From assembly GCA_900764695.1 (NCBI GenBank), contig CAAFOY010000081.1, forward strand, positions 1 to 64,000: a stretch of 64,000 nucleotides of DNA. Reading direction: 5' to 3'. Source of the stretch: Lachnospiraceae bacterium (lineage in GTDB: Bacteria; Bacillota_A; Clostridia; Lachnospirales; Lachnospiraceae). A model generated the notes under the pieces. That model did no database searches and was not told the DNA's origin. It saw only the letters and a program-made list of their open reading frames with translations. A program made the position numbers and the translations under genes. Numbering within the stretch: position 1 is the first letter of the stretch; each line of letters begins with the position of its first letter. Positions 15,530 through 24,803 of the stretch are shown piece after piece.

Positions 15530-17014
15530 ATGAGTTACAGTTCAATTTTGGAAGCCATAAAGAGTGCTTCAGAAGTAACTCCTGACAAAATATGCTTAGG
15601 AGATAAAAAAAATAAAGTTACATATAAACAGTTTTGGAAAATGATTAACAAAGGAGCTTCATTTTTGGAAGAAAATGGAGTAAAAAAAGGAGATGTTGTT
15701 GTTTTAAAGGGAGCCCAGAAGGTTGAGTATCTTTTTGCAATGTTTTCAATTCAGCTTTTAGGTGCAGTTGCATGCCCACTTGAAAAAGCAGTTAAGGAAG
15801 ACAGGATTCTTGAAATTATGGATTTTGTTGAAACAGATTATTTCCTTGATAAGAAGAAATTAAAGAATGAAAACAAGAAATCAATTAGCTTAAAAGATAT
15901 GTTTAATGAAGCAATTGATTTTGATAACTATGAGGTTGAATATAAGTTTGATTTACCTAAGGAAGATGATTTGTCAGAGATTCTTTTTACAACAGGAACA
16001 ACAGGTAAGTCAAAGGGAATTAAGATTGTTTATAGAAATAATGTTGCCATAGCACAGAATGTTAGCGAAGCAATTGGCATAACAAATGATGATGTGGAAA
16101 TGGTTACAGCGCCAATGAATCATTCTATGGCACTTAGAAGAACTTATACAGTTTTCTACAAAGGTGGAACTGTAGTTTTAACAGACGGAGTTAAGTTTAT
16201 TGAAGATTTCTTTAAGCTTCTTGATATGTATAATGTTACAGGTCTTACATTTGCACCTGCTATACTTGAACAGTTACTTAAGTTTGCAAAGGACAGATTT
16301 GGAACATATAGTGACAGACTTAGATATATTCAGTTAGGTTCAGCACCGTTAAGTGAAAAAGCTAAGGAAACTTTAAAAGAGATGTTCCCTAATACTAAGT
16401 TGTTTAATATCTATGGTGCAACAGAATCAGGATGTACAGTAAGTCTTGAGTTTAGTAAGTATGGAGATAAGAAGGGCAGTATTGGTAAACCTAATGTTAA
16501 TGCTGAAATTATTTTCGTTGACGATAATAGAAATATTGTTAAGGCTTCAGCACAGAATCCGGGCAATCTTGCTTTTAAGGGAGCAATGAATATGCCGGGA
16601 TATTTGAAAGAGCCTGAGATTACAAAAGAAGTAATGGATGATGAAGGAACTCTTTACACTAACGATTTAGGTTATATGGGTGAAGACGGATTTGTTTATT
16701 TGCTTGGAAGAAAAGGCGATGTAATTAATATGGGTGGAATTAAGATTGCACCATCTGAAATAGAAGAAGTTGTAGCACAGAATGAAATGATTAAGGAATG
16801 TGCATGTATTCCAATTCCTGATGAAATTACAGGGGAAGCACCTAAGCTTTTCATTGTAATTAATGAAGGTTTTGAATATGACGAAAAATCTTTATATAGA
16901 TTTATGCTTGAAAAGCTTGAAGCTATCAAAGTTCCAAAGGTAGTACAGGTTATTGATGCATTACCAAGAACTTTTAATGGAAAAGTTATTAAGCGTATGC
17001 TTAAGGAAATGTAG
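15530..17014 (+). CDS. AMP-forming acyl/aminoacyl-carrier ligase (DltA-like role)
   Basis: 494 residues of the ANL superfamily. Core motifs in order: A3 LFTTGTTGKSKG (about 153), A5 YGATESGC, A7/A8 YTNDLGYMGEDGFVYLLGRKGD, and A10 PRTFNGKVIKRML with the catalytic Lys. It should activate a carboxylic acid with ATP and load it onto the carrier at 11808-12032. I saw no signature fixing D-alanine as substrate. The 85-base gap before it holds two TTTGAAATACA repeats and a good TTAGGAGG site. Confidence 0.88.
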   Translation: MSYSSILEAIKSASEVTPDKICLGDKKNKVTYKQFWKMINKGASFLEENGVKKGDVVVLKGAQKVEYLFAMFSIQLLGAVACPLEKAVKEDRILEIMDFVETDYFLDKKKLKNENKKSISLKDMFNEAIDFDNYEVEYKFDLPKEDDLSEILFTTGTTGKSKGIKIVYRNNVAIAQNVSEAIGITNDDVEMVTAPMNHSMALRRTYTVFYKGGTVVLTDGVKFIEDFFKLLDMYNVTGLTFAPAILEQLLKFAKDRFGTYSDRLRYIQLGSAPLSEKAKETLKEMFPNTKLFNIYGATESGCTVSLEFSKYGDKKGSIGKPNVNAEIIFVDDNRNIVKASAQNPGNLAFKGAMNMPGYLKEPEITKEVMDDEGTLYTNDLGYMGEDGFVYLLGRKGDVINMGGIKIAPSEIEEVVAQNEMIKECACIPIPDEITGEAPKLFIVINEGFEYDEKSLYRFMLEKLEAIKVPKVVQVIDALPRTFNGKVIKRMLKEM

Positions 17015-17073
17015 AGGATAGAAAACAGAGATTAAATAAAAGACGTAAATGTATACTTAAAAAGGAGAAAAAT

Positions 17074-18495
17074 ATGTCAAAAACAAAACAGCGAATTTAT
17101 TTAATAATAGGACCAGTCCTATTTGTATTATGTTGTCTTGCAATACCTAAAAGTGCTTTTCCAGCATTGGCGGAAAGAGCAGCAATAGGTACAGTTGCAT
17201 GGATGGCGTTTTGGTGGGTAACAGCACCTATAGATTATGCTGTAACAGCATTTCTTCCAATAGCAATAAATGCATTGGTTACAATGTGCGATATGTCTGC
17301 AGTAATATCAAATTATGCTTCAGAAACTATTTTGTTATTATTAGGAGCATCAATTCTTACTGTTTCATGGGAAGAAACAGGACTTGATAAGAGAATAGCA
17401 GCATCTTTACTGGGATTAATTGGTGATAATTTAAGAATTCAGTTAATATTCTGGTTTATGCTTTCAACTTTATTGTCGGCAATTTTGCCTAACGCAGTTG
17501 TATGTGCAACAATTACACCTATTGCAGTGTCAATGTTAAAATATATTGGTGAAGGAGATATTGCAAATAGCCGTATAGGTTCAAAGTTATTGTTATATAT
17601 TGCATATGGTGCAGGTCTTGGAGGACTTACATCACCACTTGGCGGTGCAATGAATCTTGTGACAGTTGATTATTTACAACAGTTAACAGGTAAGGAATAT
17701 ATGTATGCATCATGGGTTGTAAGATTCCTTCCTATTATGATTGTCCTTTTATTAATAAATATTATATTTATGATAAGAGATGTTAAAAAAGGAGAAAGCC
17801 TTGGTGGTTCAAGAGAGTATTTTAAGAAAGAGTACAAGAAGTTTCCACCGACAACTATAGAGGAAAAAATCTCTTTGGCTTTATTTGTAATTGCTACAGT
17901 ATTGGCATTTACAAGACAGTTCTATCAGAATTTATTGCCGGGACTTAAGCCGGCATATGTATTTATTATATGCGCAATTTTATCATTTTTAATAACACGT
18001 TCTGATGGAGAAAGGCTTATGCTTTGGAAGTCAGTTCAGACAAAAATTATTTGGGAAATGATTTATATCTTCGCAGGGGGTCTTGCAGTTGGTACATTAA
18101 TTAATGAATCAGGGGCAGCAGAAAGAATTGGTGAATTAGTATCAGGCATGGGACTTACAGGTGGTCTTACAACAGTATTTGTTATTGTTACAGTTACATT
18201 ATTAATGTCAGACGTAACATCTAATACTGCAACAGCGGCAGTTGCAATTCCTATTGTAATCTCAATTGTAAAAGGTATGGGACTGAATCCTATTCCATAT
18301 GTATATGTTGCATCAGTTGGTGTAAACTTATCATATATGCTTCCAACATCTATTAGAGCAATTCCTGTTGGATACGGATTACAGCCTAAGTATATGCTTA
18401 AGGAAGGTTGGAAGATGACAGTATTTATTATTGTATCAATGACAATCGTATGTACATTATTACTTAAATTCTGGCCTGCATTTAGTACAGTTTAA
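17074..18495 (+). CDS. DASS/SLC13-family carboxylate transporter
   Basis: 473 residues with about 11-12 membrane helices and internal two-fold symmetry. The two helix-break motifs are TSPLGGAMN in the first half and SDVTSNTATAAVAIP in the second; SNT-type motifs bind the carboxylate and Na+ in this family. Substrates are typically succinate, malate, citrate or sulfate. It lies 59 bases after the ligase with its own AAAAAGGAG site. It may supply the acid used by the acylation system or drive an unrelated uptake. The clustering is the only evidence for the former. Confidence 0.85.
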   Translation: MSKTKQRIYLIIGPVLFVLCCLAIPKSAFPALAERAAIGTVAWMAFWWVTAPIDYAVTAFLPIAINALVTMCDMSAVISNYASETILLLLGASILTVSWEETGLDKRIAASLLGLIGDNLRIQLIFWFMLSTLLSAILPNAVVCATITPIAVSMLKYIGEGDIANSRIGSKLLLYIAYGAGLGGLTSPLGGAMNLVTVDYLQQLTGKEYMYASWVVRFLPIMIVLLLINIIFMIRDVKKGESLGGSREYFKKEYKKFPPTTIEEKISLALFVIATVLAFTRQFYQNLLPGLKPAYVFIICAILSFLITRSDGERLMLWKSVQTKIIWEMIYIFAGGLAVGTLINESGAAERIGELVSGMGLTGGLTTVFVIVTVTLLMSDVTSNTATAAVAIPIVISIVKGMGLNPIPYVYVASVGVNLSYMLPTSIRAIPVGYGLQPKYMLKEGWKMTVFIIVSMTIVCTLLLKFWPAFSTV

Positions 18496-18550
18496 AAGAA
18501 AAATAGTGAAACTAAGGGGATGAAAAACATTTGAGAGGAGTTATGGAAAG

Positions 18551-20152
18551 ATGAAGAATAAGTATGGATTTTGTAAAGGATTGGCAGCTTTAGTACTTTT
18601 GATGTTATGTGCTTTAACAATAAAAGACAATGCATATGCACAGACAGCAAAGTCATACAAAGTATTATTTATTGGAAACAGTCATACATATTATAATGAT
18701 ATGCCAAATATTTTTAAGGGAATAGCCAAGGCAGATGGCATTGATTGTGAGGTGTCATCAATTACTTCTGCAGGATACAAACTTAGTCAGTTTGCAGACA
18801 CAACAGACACATATGGAGCACTGGTATACGAAGCTCTTACAAAGAATACATGGGATTATGTTGTTGTACAGGAGAACCGTGCTGTTTTAGTTGAAAAAGA
18901 GTATAAAGCAGAGTCAGCAGTAAATACTCTTCATTCTTTAATTAAAAAAGCAGGTGCCAAGATGATTATTTATGCTACACAGCCTAATAATATCGGCAGT
19001 ACTTTTAGTGTTAATTCAACATCTTTTTATTTAACTGATTTGCAGATTGAACAGATTCTTACAAGAAATAACTTTAAAATAGCTAATAACTATGAAGGTC
19101 TTGTTGCTGCATCAGGAACAAACTTTATGAGAGTAATGGCTGATTATCCTGACATAACTTTGTATCGTACAGATAATCTTCATCCTACAGTTGCAGGAAG
19201 TTATTTGGCAGCCTGCACAATTTACTATAGAATGTTTAACAAGAGTCCTTATGGAAATAAGTTTTTGCCGGGAAGCGAATATGACACTGACAAGTTAATA
19301 TCAAAGTTGGCAATGGATGATGCTTTAATTTTACAGCAGATTGCTGATGGCAGATTATTAATTAACACTCATTATACAACCATTAATAAAGGTCAAAGTT
19401 CAAAGCTTACAGCAACATTTACAGCTAATGCTAAGAATGAAACATTGACAGATTATAAGAATAACATTATATGGGATAGCACTGATTTAACAGGCGTATC
19501 CATTAATAAGCTGACAGGTGAATTTACAGCTCTTAAAACAGGAAAATATCAGGTTATGGCAACTACAGATAGTGGTCTTATCTGTTATTCAACAATTGAT
19601 GTAAAGCAGCCTGCCACATCTTTAACTATTAAAGAAGACAAAATCCTTAAAGTAGTAAAAGGTTATAGTGGTCAGTATACTACAGAAATGGGACCTAGTG
19701 ATACAACAGATAAGATAACATGGAAAAGTGACTTGCCAAGCGTTGTAAGCGTAAACAGCAATGGGAACATTACCGCAAATAAAGTAGGAATTGCAAAAAT
19801 TACAGCAACAACAACCAGTGGCATTAAAGTTGTTCATTATGTTCGTGTAAAATTAAAAATACCTACAGGTGTTAAGCTTACAAAGAAATCTAAGAAGATT
19901 ACAAAGAAGAAAAAATCCTATAGAGTTACAGTTAAATGGACTAAAAATACAAATGCTGTTAAGTATTATGTATATAGAAGACTTTCAACTAAGAGCTCAT
20001 ATACAAGAATTGCAACAACTACTAAACCTAAGTACATAGACACAAAGGTTAAGAAGAATAAAAAGTATTATTACAAGATTAAAGCAATATATTCAAATAC
20101 AAAACTTAACAGTGATAAGACGCCGGCATATGCCATTGTAATAGGAAAATAA
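18551..20152 (+). CDS. Secreted SGNH hydrolase with Ig-like and Fn3-like domains
   Basis: 533 residues. Signal peptide 1-30 (DNAYAQ). The SGNH hydrolase domain (about 35-230) shows block I FIGNSHTYYND with Ser 44, DYVVVQE, and DNLHPTVAGSY with the late Asp/His. Two bacterial Ig-like (Big_2) domains follow (about 265-435; ITWKSDLPSVVSVNSNGNI), then a C-terminal Fn3-like module (VTVKWTKNTNAVKYYVYRR). Many such proteins are esterases acting on acylated glycans. As last gene of this run it could remove or remodel the groups added by the MBOAT system. A terminator follows immediately. Confidence 0.8.
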   Translation: MKNKYGFCKGLAALVLLMLCALTIKDNAYAQTAKSYKVLFIGNSHTYYNDMPNIFKGIAKADGIDCEVSSITSAGYKLSQFADTTDTYGALVYEALTKNTWDYVVVQENRAVLVEKEYKAESAVNTLHSLIKKAGAKMIIYATQPNNIGSTFSVNSTSFYLTDLQIEQILTRNNFKIANNYEGLVAASGTNFMRVMADYPDITLYRTDNLHPTVAGSYLAACTIYYRMFNKSPYGNKFLPGSEYDTDKLISKLAMDDALILQQIADGRLLINTHYTTINKGQSSKLTATFTANAKNETLTDYKNNIIWDSTDLTGVSINKLTGEFTALKTGKYQVMATTDSGLICYSTIDVKQPATSLTIKEDKILKVVKGYSGQYTTEMGPSDTTDKITWKSDLPSVVSVNSNGNITANKVGIAKITATTTSGIKVVHYVRVKLKIPTGVKLTKKSKKITKKKKSYRVTVKWTKNTNAVKYYVYRRLSTKSSYTRIATTTKPKYIDTKVKKNKKYYYKIKAIYSNTKLNSDKTPAYAIVIGK

Positions 20153-20161
20153 AAAATCGTG

Positions 20162-20216
20162 AATATCCCACAATTCTAAGTGTAAATAGCACAAAGAATT
20201 GTGGGATATTTTTTTT
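20162..20216 (+). terminator. Strong intrinsic terminator ending the acylation locus
   Basis: AATATCCCACAATTCT pairs perfectly with AGAATTGTGGGATATT around a 17-base loop and runs straight into eight T residues. Confidence 0.92.
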
Positions 20217-20266
20217 GACAAAAAATAATAACGGTGCTATATTTTATATAGTTAGCAAATACTAAC
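20215..20266 (+). promoter_or_regulatory. Promoter with operator-like palindrome for the ABC/FtsX operon
   Basis: TTGACA (20215-20220), a 17-base spacer, TATATT (20238-20243), then GTTAG-N6-CTAAC at 20251-20266 over the expected start site. The palindrome suggests repressor control. The rest of the roughly 100-base leader contains a further possible stem (AGATATATGCAA with TTGC...ATATATCT). Confidence 0.65.
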
Positions 20267-20365
20267 ACAAGTAAGATATATGCAATTCCTGAAAGGGCAA
20301 TCTAATTTGCAAAAGATATATCTAATAAAAAATAGTTAAACATATTTAATTGAAGGGAGAAGAAA

Positions 20366-21064
20366 ATGTATCTGGAACTTAAAGATATTAAAAAGTCATT
20401 TGGAACAGGGGAGAACAGAACCCAGGTTTTAAAGGGAATTAGTTGTGGTATAGAAAAAGGGAAGATATGTGTGTTACTTGGACCATCAGGTTCAGGTAAA
20501 TCAACACTTCTTAATATTATAGGTGGAATTGAAAAGGCAGACGGGGGAAGTATTTCAATTGATGGCGAGTTAATGGAGTCAATGAATGAAAAGAAACTTT
20601 CTCTTTATAGAAGAAAGCATTTGGGATATGTATTTCAGTCGTACAACTTGATTCCAAATCTTACAGTTAGGGAAAATATTGAAGTTGGAGCTTATTTAAG
20701 CAGTAATCCATTACCTATTGATGATATGATTAAAACTTTAGGTTTATGGGAACACCGGAACAAGACTCCAAATCAGTTATCAGGTGGACAGCAGCAGAGA
20801 ACTGCCATTGGTCGTGCGATTATAAAGAATCCGGGCATTCTTCTCTGTGATGAACCAACAGGAGCCCTTGATTACAACACTTCAAAAGAGATATTAAAGT
20901 TAATTGAAGATGTAAATAAGAAATATGGAAACACTGTAATTCTTGTTACGCATAATGATGCCATAAAGAACATGGCTGACTATGTAATTAAGTTAAAAGA
21001 CGGTCAGATTAGAAAGACAGACATTAATGAAAATAAAATACCTGCAATGGAATTAGAATGGTAA
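20366..21064 (+). CDS. ABC transporter ATP-binding protein (MacB/LolD type)
   Basis: 232 residues. Walker A GPSGSGKST, Q-loop YVFQSYNLIPN, signature LSGGQQQRTAIGRA, Walker B ILLCDEPTGALD, and the switch His in LVTHND. This subfamily works with FtsX-type permeases as mechanotransmission exporters of peptides, lipids or antimicrobials. The permease gene starts 11 bases later. No adjacent two-component system is present, so a bacitracin-type resistance role is possible but unsupported. Confidence 0.93.
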   Translation: MYLELKDIKKSFGTGENRTQVLKGISCGIEKGKICVLLGPSGSGKSTLLNIIGGIEKADGGSISIDGELMESMNEKKLSLYRRKHLGYVFQSYNLIPNLTVRENIEVGAYLSSNPLPIDDMIKTLGLWEHRNKTPNQLSGGQQQRTAIGRAIIKNPGILLCDEPTGALDYNTSKEILKLIEDVNKKYGNTVILVTHNDAIKNMADYVIKLKDGQIRKTDINENKIPAMELEW

Positions 21065-21074
21065 GGAGGCAGAC

Positions 21075-23324
21075 ATGAAAAATCCTCTTAATAAAAGATA
21101 TTTCAGAGAATTAAAAAATGATTTTGGCAAGTATATAGCATTGTGTCTCTTTCTTATAGTTACCATTGGATTTTGTTCAGGATTTTTAGTTGCCGATGGA
21201 AGTACAAAGGGCGCATATGATGAAAGCTTCGAGAAGTACAATATAGAAGACGGTCATTTTATTCTTGCAAAAGAAGCAGACAGCAGCCTTATAGATAAGC
21301 TTGAAAAAGAAAATCTTTCGATAGGTCAGTTGTTCTATAAGGATGTGGACAGAAAGAATAATCACACAATCAGATTATACAAGAATCGTACTAAGGTTAA
21401 TAAAGTATGTTTAATGGATGGCAATATGCCAAAAGCAGATGATGAAATTGCAATTGACAGGCTTTATGGAGAAAATAATAATATTGTAATTGGCGATAAA
21501 ATCGATATAGGTAATAAAGACTACAAAGTTACTGGCTATATTGCATTATCAGATTACAGTGCATTATTTAAAAACAATACTGATATGATGTTTGATGCAA
21601 ATAAGTTCTCAGTTGCTATTGTAACAGACAAGGCTTTTGATGATGTAGAAACAGAGGCGAAGTATTGTTATACATGGAATTATACTAGTGATTCAGAGAA
21701 GAATATGTCAGACAAGCAACTTACAAAAAAATCTGAAAAGATTCAGGATATTCTTACAGAATCAGGTCTTTTGACAGATTATGTTTTACAAAGAGATAAT
21801 CAGGCAATTAATTTTACAGGTGAAGATATGGGTGGCGATATGGTAATGGTTATGGTATTACTTTATATCGTTATGGCAATTATAGCTTTTGTATTTGGTA
21901 TAACAACAAGAAATACAATTGAACAGGAAGCAGGAGCAATCGGAACACTTAGAGCTTCAGGTTACACAAAACAGGAAATGGTAAGACATTACTTCGTATT
22001 GCCGGCACTTATTACTTTTATTGCGGCAGTAATCGGTAACATCCTTGGCTATACAGTAATGAAATTTTATGTTGCTTCAATGTATTACGGAAGTTATTCA
22101 CTTCCAACTTATGTAACAAAATGGAACGCAGACGCTTTCATTCTTACAACTGTAATACCTTGCATAATTGTATTTGTTGTAACATTAATTGTACTTAATG
22201 TTTCACTTAGAATTTCACCGTTACAGTTTTTACGTCACGACTTAAAGAAAAACAAGAAGAGCAAAGTAGTAAAACTTCCAAACTTTAAGTTCAAAACAAG
22301 ATTTAGATTAAGAATAATTTTTCAAAATACATCAACGTATATAACATTATTCTTAGGAATATTGTTTGCCAGCGTACTTCTTATGTTTGGTATGATGATG
22401 TCACCTTTACTTACAAACTTTAAGGATAGAGTATTGGATTCAAAAATTGCAAACTACCAATACATTTTGAAAGCACCAATTGAAGTAGATGACAAAGATA
22501 CTGAAAAGTATGCAGTATCAGCGCTTAATACAACAGACAGCGAAGAAGAAATAACAATATACAGTGTTAACGAAGATTCTAAATATATTAACACTAAGAA
22601 TATTCCGGACACAAGGAATCAGGTACTTGTATCAAAAGGATATATGGAGAAGTATGGTTTAAAAGAAAACCAGACAATAGAGCTTAAAGAAAAATTTGGC
22701 AGTAAAAAATACAAATTTACAATAAAAGGAACTTACATTTATCCGGCATCATTATGTATCTTTATGACAAGAGAGAACTTTAACAAAGTATTCGATAAGG
22801 ATAAAGATTATTTCTGTGGATATTTTTCAAATAAGAAGCTGGATATAGATGATATGTATGTGGCATCAATTATTACTGAAAAAGACTTAACAGTTATGTC
22901 AGACCAGTTAGAAGACTCAATGGGGCAGGCATTTTATTTGTTCTGGGGATTCGCCACATTAATCTATATCATAGTAATCTACATCCTTGCAAAGATGATT
23001 ATAGAAAAGAACAAACAGTCAATTTCAATGATAAAAATTCTTGGATACACAGACAAAGAAGTAAGCTCACTTTACAACATTGCCACAGCAATAATAGTTA
23101 TTGCATCAATGATTATATGCGTGCCAATCTCAGAATATATAATTAAATATATATATTATGTAATGATGAAAGATTTTAATGGATGGCTTGATTACTATAT
23201 TGCACCATGGATATATCCGGGTATGGTATTAATAGGCGTTGTATGTTACTTTGTGGTTCATATAATTCAGATGAAGAAAATCAAGAAAATACCAATGGAA
23301 CAGGCACTAAAGAATGTAGAATAG
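21075..23324 (+). CDS. FtsX-family ABC transporter permease
   Basis: 749 residues with two FtsX-like domains. An N-terminal helix (about 16-38) precedes a large extracellular region. Helices around 255-285, 310-340 and 355-380 form the first FtsX unit (RNTIEQEAGAIGTLRASGYTK). A second extracellular domain and three C-terminal helices follow (SMIKILGYTDKEV marks the second unit). Together with the ATPase upstream it forms an exporter. Substrate unknown. The ribosome site TAAGGAGG overlaps the ATPase stop. Confidence 0.9.
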   Translation: MKNPLNKRYFRELKNDFGKYIALCLFLIVTIGFCSGFLVADGSTKGAYDESFEKYNIEDGHFILAKEADSSLIDKLEKENLSIGQLFYKDVDRKNNHTIRLYKNRTKVNKVCLMDGNMPKADDEIAIDRLYGENNNIVIGDKIDIGNKDYKVTGYIALSDYSALFKNNTDMMFDANKFSVAIVTDKAFDDVETEAKYCYTWNYTSDSEKNMSDKQLTKKSEKIQDILTESGLLTDYVLQRDNQAINFTGEDMGGDMVMVMVLLYIVMAIIAFVFGITTRNTIEQEAGAIGTLRASGYTKQEMVRHYFVLPALITFIAAVIGNILGYTVMKFYVASMYYGSYSLPTYVTKWNADAFILTTVIPCIIVFVVTLIVLNVSLRISPLQFLRHDLKKNKKSKVVKLPNFKFKTRFRLRIIFQNTSTYITLFLGILFASVLLMFGMMMSPLLTNFKDRVLDSKIANYQYILKAPIEVDDKDTEKYAVSALNTTDSEEEITIYSVNEDSKYINTKNIPDTRNQVLVSKGYMEKYGLKENQTIELKEKFGSKKYKFTIKGTYIYPASLCIFMTRENFNKVFDKDKDYFCGYFSNKKLDIDDMYVASIITEKDLTVMSDQLEDSMGQAFYLFWGFATLIYIIVIYILAKMIIEKNKQSISMIKILGYTDKEVSSLYNIATAIIVIASMIICVPISEYIIKYIYYVMMKDFNGWLDYYIAPWIYPGMVLIGVVCYFVVHIIQMKKIKKIPMEQALKNVE

Positions 23325-23337
23325 AAAGGAAGTAAAT

Positions 23338-23358
23338 GCCCCCTCTAAACGAGGGGGC
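23338..23358. terminator. Hairpin between convergent genes
   Basis: GCCCCCTC and GAGGGGGC form a perfect 8-bp stem with a TAAAC loop between the permease and tyrA stops. Neither side has a long T run. Confidence 0.6.
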
Positions 23359-23370
23359 AAAATTATAATT

Positions 23371-24474
23371 CTATTTTCTTTTTATTACATTATATCTATG
23401 GCGTTCAAGTTGTTCCACAGCTTTGTCGGCTGATGTTTCATCATAGAATGAAATCTTTAATACGCCATCTTCAAATTCTCTATTATGTATAATGCCGATG
23501 TTTTTGATGCTGACTCCGTTTGTTGCAAGTATTGTGGCAATTGTAGCTATTGCACCGGATTCATCTATAATGTTGCAGTAAACATTGTAGCTTCTTGAAA
23601 TAAGACTGTTGTTACGGTCTTCAATGCTGTCGCGGTAGTCACGGCTTTCTGAAATTAAATCAAAAATTCCCTGTCCCTTATGCTGGTCAAGGTCTTCTTT
23701 AATTTCAAGAAGGCTGTCAACATATTTCTGTAACATGTCACTAATATTAGTATTGTTTGTCATACAAATCTGTTCCCACATTTCAGGTGAAGAAGAAGCA
23801 ATTCTTGTAATATCCTTAAAACCACCGGCCGCCATAGTTTTCATATATTCATTTTTTGAATCATTATGCTTAACCAGATTGACAAGGCTGGCAGCAATAA
23901 GATGTGGCAGGTGACTGATTGAAGCAACTACCTTATCATGTTCTTCATATGATATATTAATTGGAATAGCCCCAATACCCTGAACGATTTCGGTAAACTC
24001 TTCAACACGCTCTTTACTAACAGCGTCAGTAGGAGTAATGGCATAGTATGCATTTTCAACCAGACGGTCGTTAGCATAAGTGTAGCTTGTTTTTTCAGAA
24101 CCGGCCATTGGATGTCCGCCAATAAAATTTTTCTCCAGCCCAAGTTCTTTAACAGCCCTATGGATATTGCCTTTAACACTTCCCACGTCAGTGATAATGC
24201 AATCATCTTTTATAATATCTTTAAGAATCTTTAAATATTCAACATTTTTTTCAACAGGAGTGCAAAGAAAAATATAATCACACTCATTAAAAGTTTCATC
24301 AACTTGTGGAACAGCAACATTGGCAGTTCCGTCATTGATAGCCATAACTCTAGGCTCAGCGCTTCGATTGTATACAATAATCTTACAACTTGGGTAAACA
24401 CGTCTAAGTGCCTTAGCAACTGAACCCCCTATTAAACCAATTCCTACAAATCCAAAAGTAATATGTTCTCTCAT
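23371..24474 (-). CDS. tyrA: Prephenate dehydrogenase with C-terminal ACT domain
   Basis: 367 residues. It oxidises prephenate to 4-hydroxyphenylpyruvate for tyrosine synthesis. The N-terminal dinucleotide fold shows GFVGIGLIGGS. Then come TDVGSVKG, the substrate-binding GGHPMAGSEK and HDKVVASISHLPH. An ACT regulatory domain occupies about 295-367 (DESGAIATIATILATNGVSI), so feedback by tyrosine is likely. The ATG at 24474 has only a weak AGAG nearby. A strong AGGAGG lies 30 bases upstream with a small TCTGAT/ATCAGA stem between, so start-site accessibility is unusual. Confidence 0.94.
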   Translation of the reverse strand: MREHITFGFVGIGLIGGSVAKALRRVYPSCKIIVYNRSAEPRVMAINDGTANVAVPQVDETFNECDYIFLCTPVEKNVEYLKILKDIIKDDCIITDVGSVKGNIHRAVKELGLEKNFIGGHPMAGSEKTSYTYANDRLVENAYYAITPTDAVSKERVEEFTEIVQGIGAIPINISYEEHDKVVASISHLPHLIAASLVNLVKHNDSKNEYMKTMAAGGFKDITRIASSSPEMWEQICMTNNTNISDMLQKYVDSLLEIKEDLDQHKGQGIFDLISESRDYRDSIEDRNNSLISRSYNVYCNIIDESGAIATIATILATNGVSIKNIGIIHNREFEDGVLKISFYDETSADKAVEQLERHRYNVIKRK

Positions 24475-24803
24475 AACTCTATTAAACTCTGATAAATCAG
24501 ATTTCCTCCTCTTTTAACTTTAACACTTTAAAGTTTAACACTTTAAAGTTAAAACCGCAAGCACAAATTTAGAATTATCTAAAATTATTAAAAAAATATA
24601 TTCTAAAATATAAAAATTAAAAAACAAAGTTATAAATATATAATAAAAACAGTATATACAAATTAAAAAATTAGAGAACCCCAAAAATTTGCTTACACGG
24701 ATTGTTAAAGATTTAACTTTGTTGTAAAGAACCGGCATATAGAGTAAAATATATTACATAGAATTGTAACGGATTTTAAAAATTAAATAAGGAGGCCGGA
24801 GTT
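24475..24803. promoter_or_regulatory. Divergent tyrA / EF-G-paralog intergenic region with tandem operator-like repeat
   Basis: This 329-base gap has no gene. At 24520-24549 two exact head-to-tail copies of TTAACACTTTAAAGT occur, each containing the palindrome ACTTTAAAGT, directly beside the tyrA ribosome site. The remainder is AT-rich and must carry promoters in both directions, but I could not place -35/-10 pairs convincingly. Confidence 0.55.
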
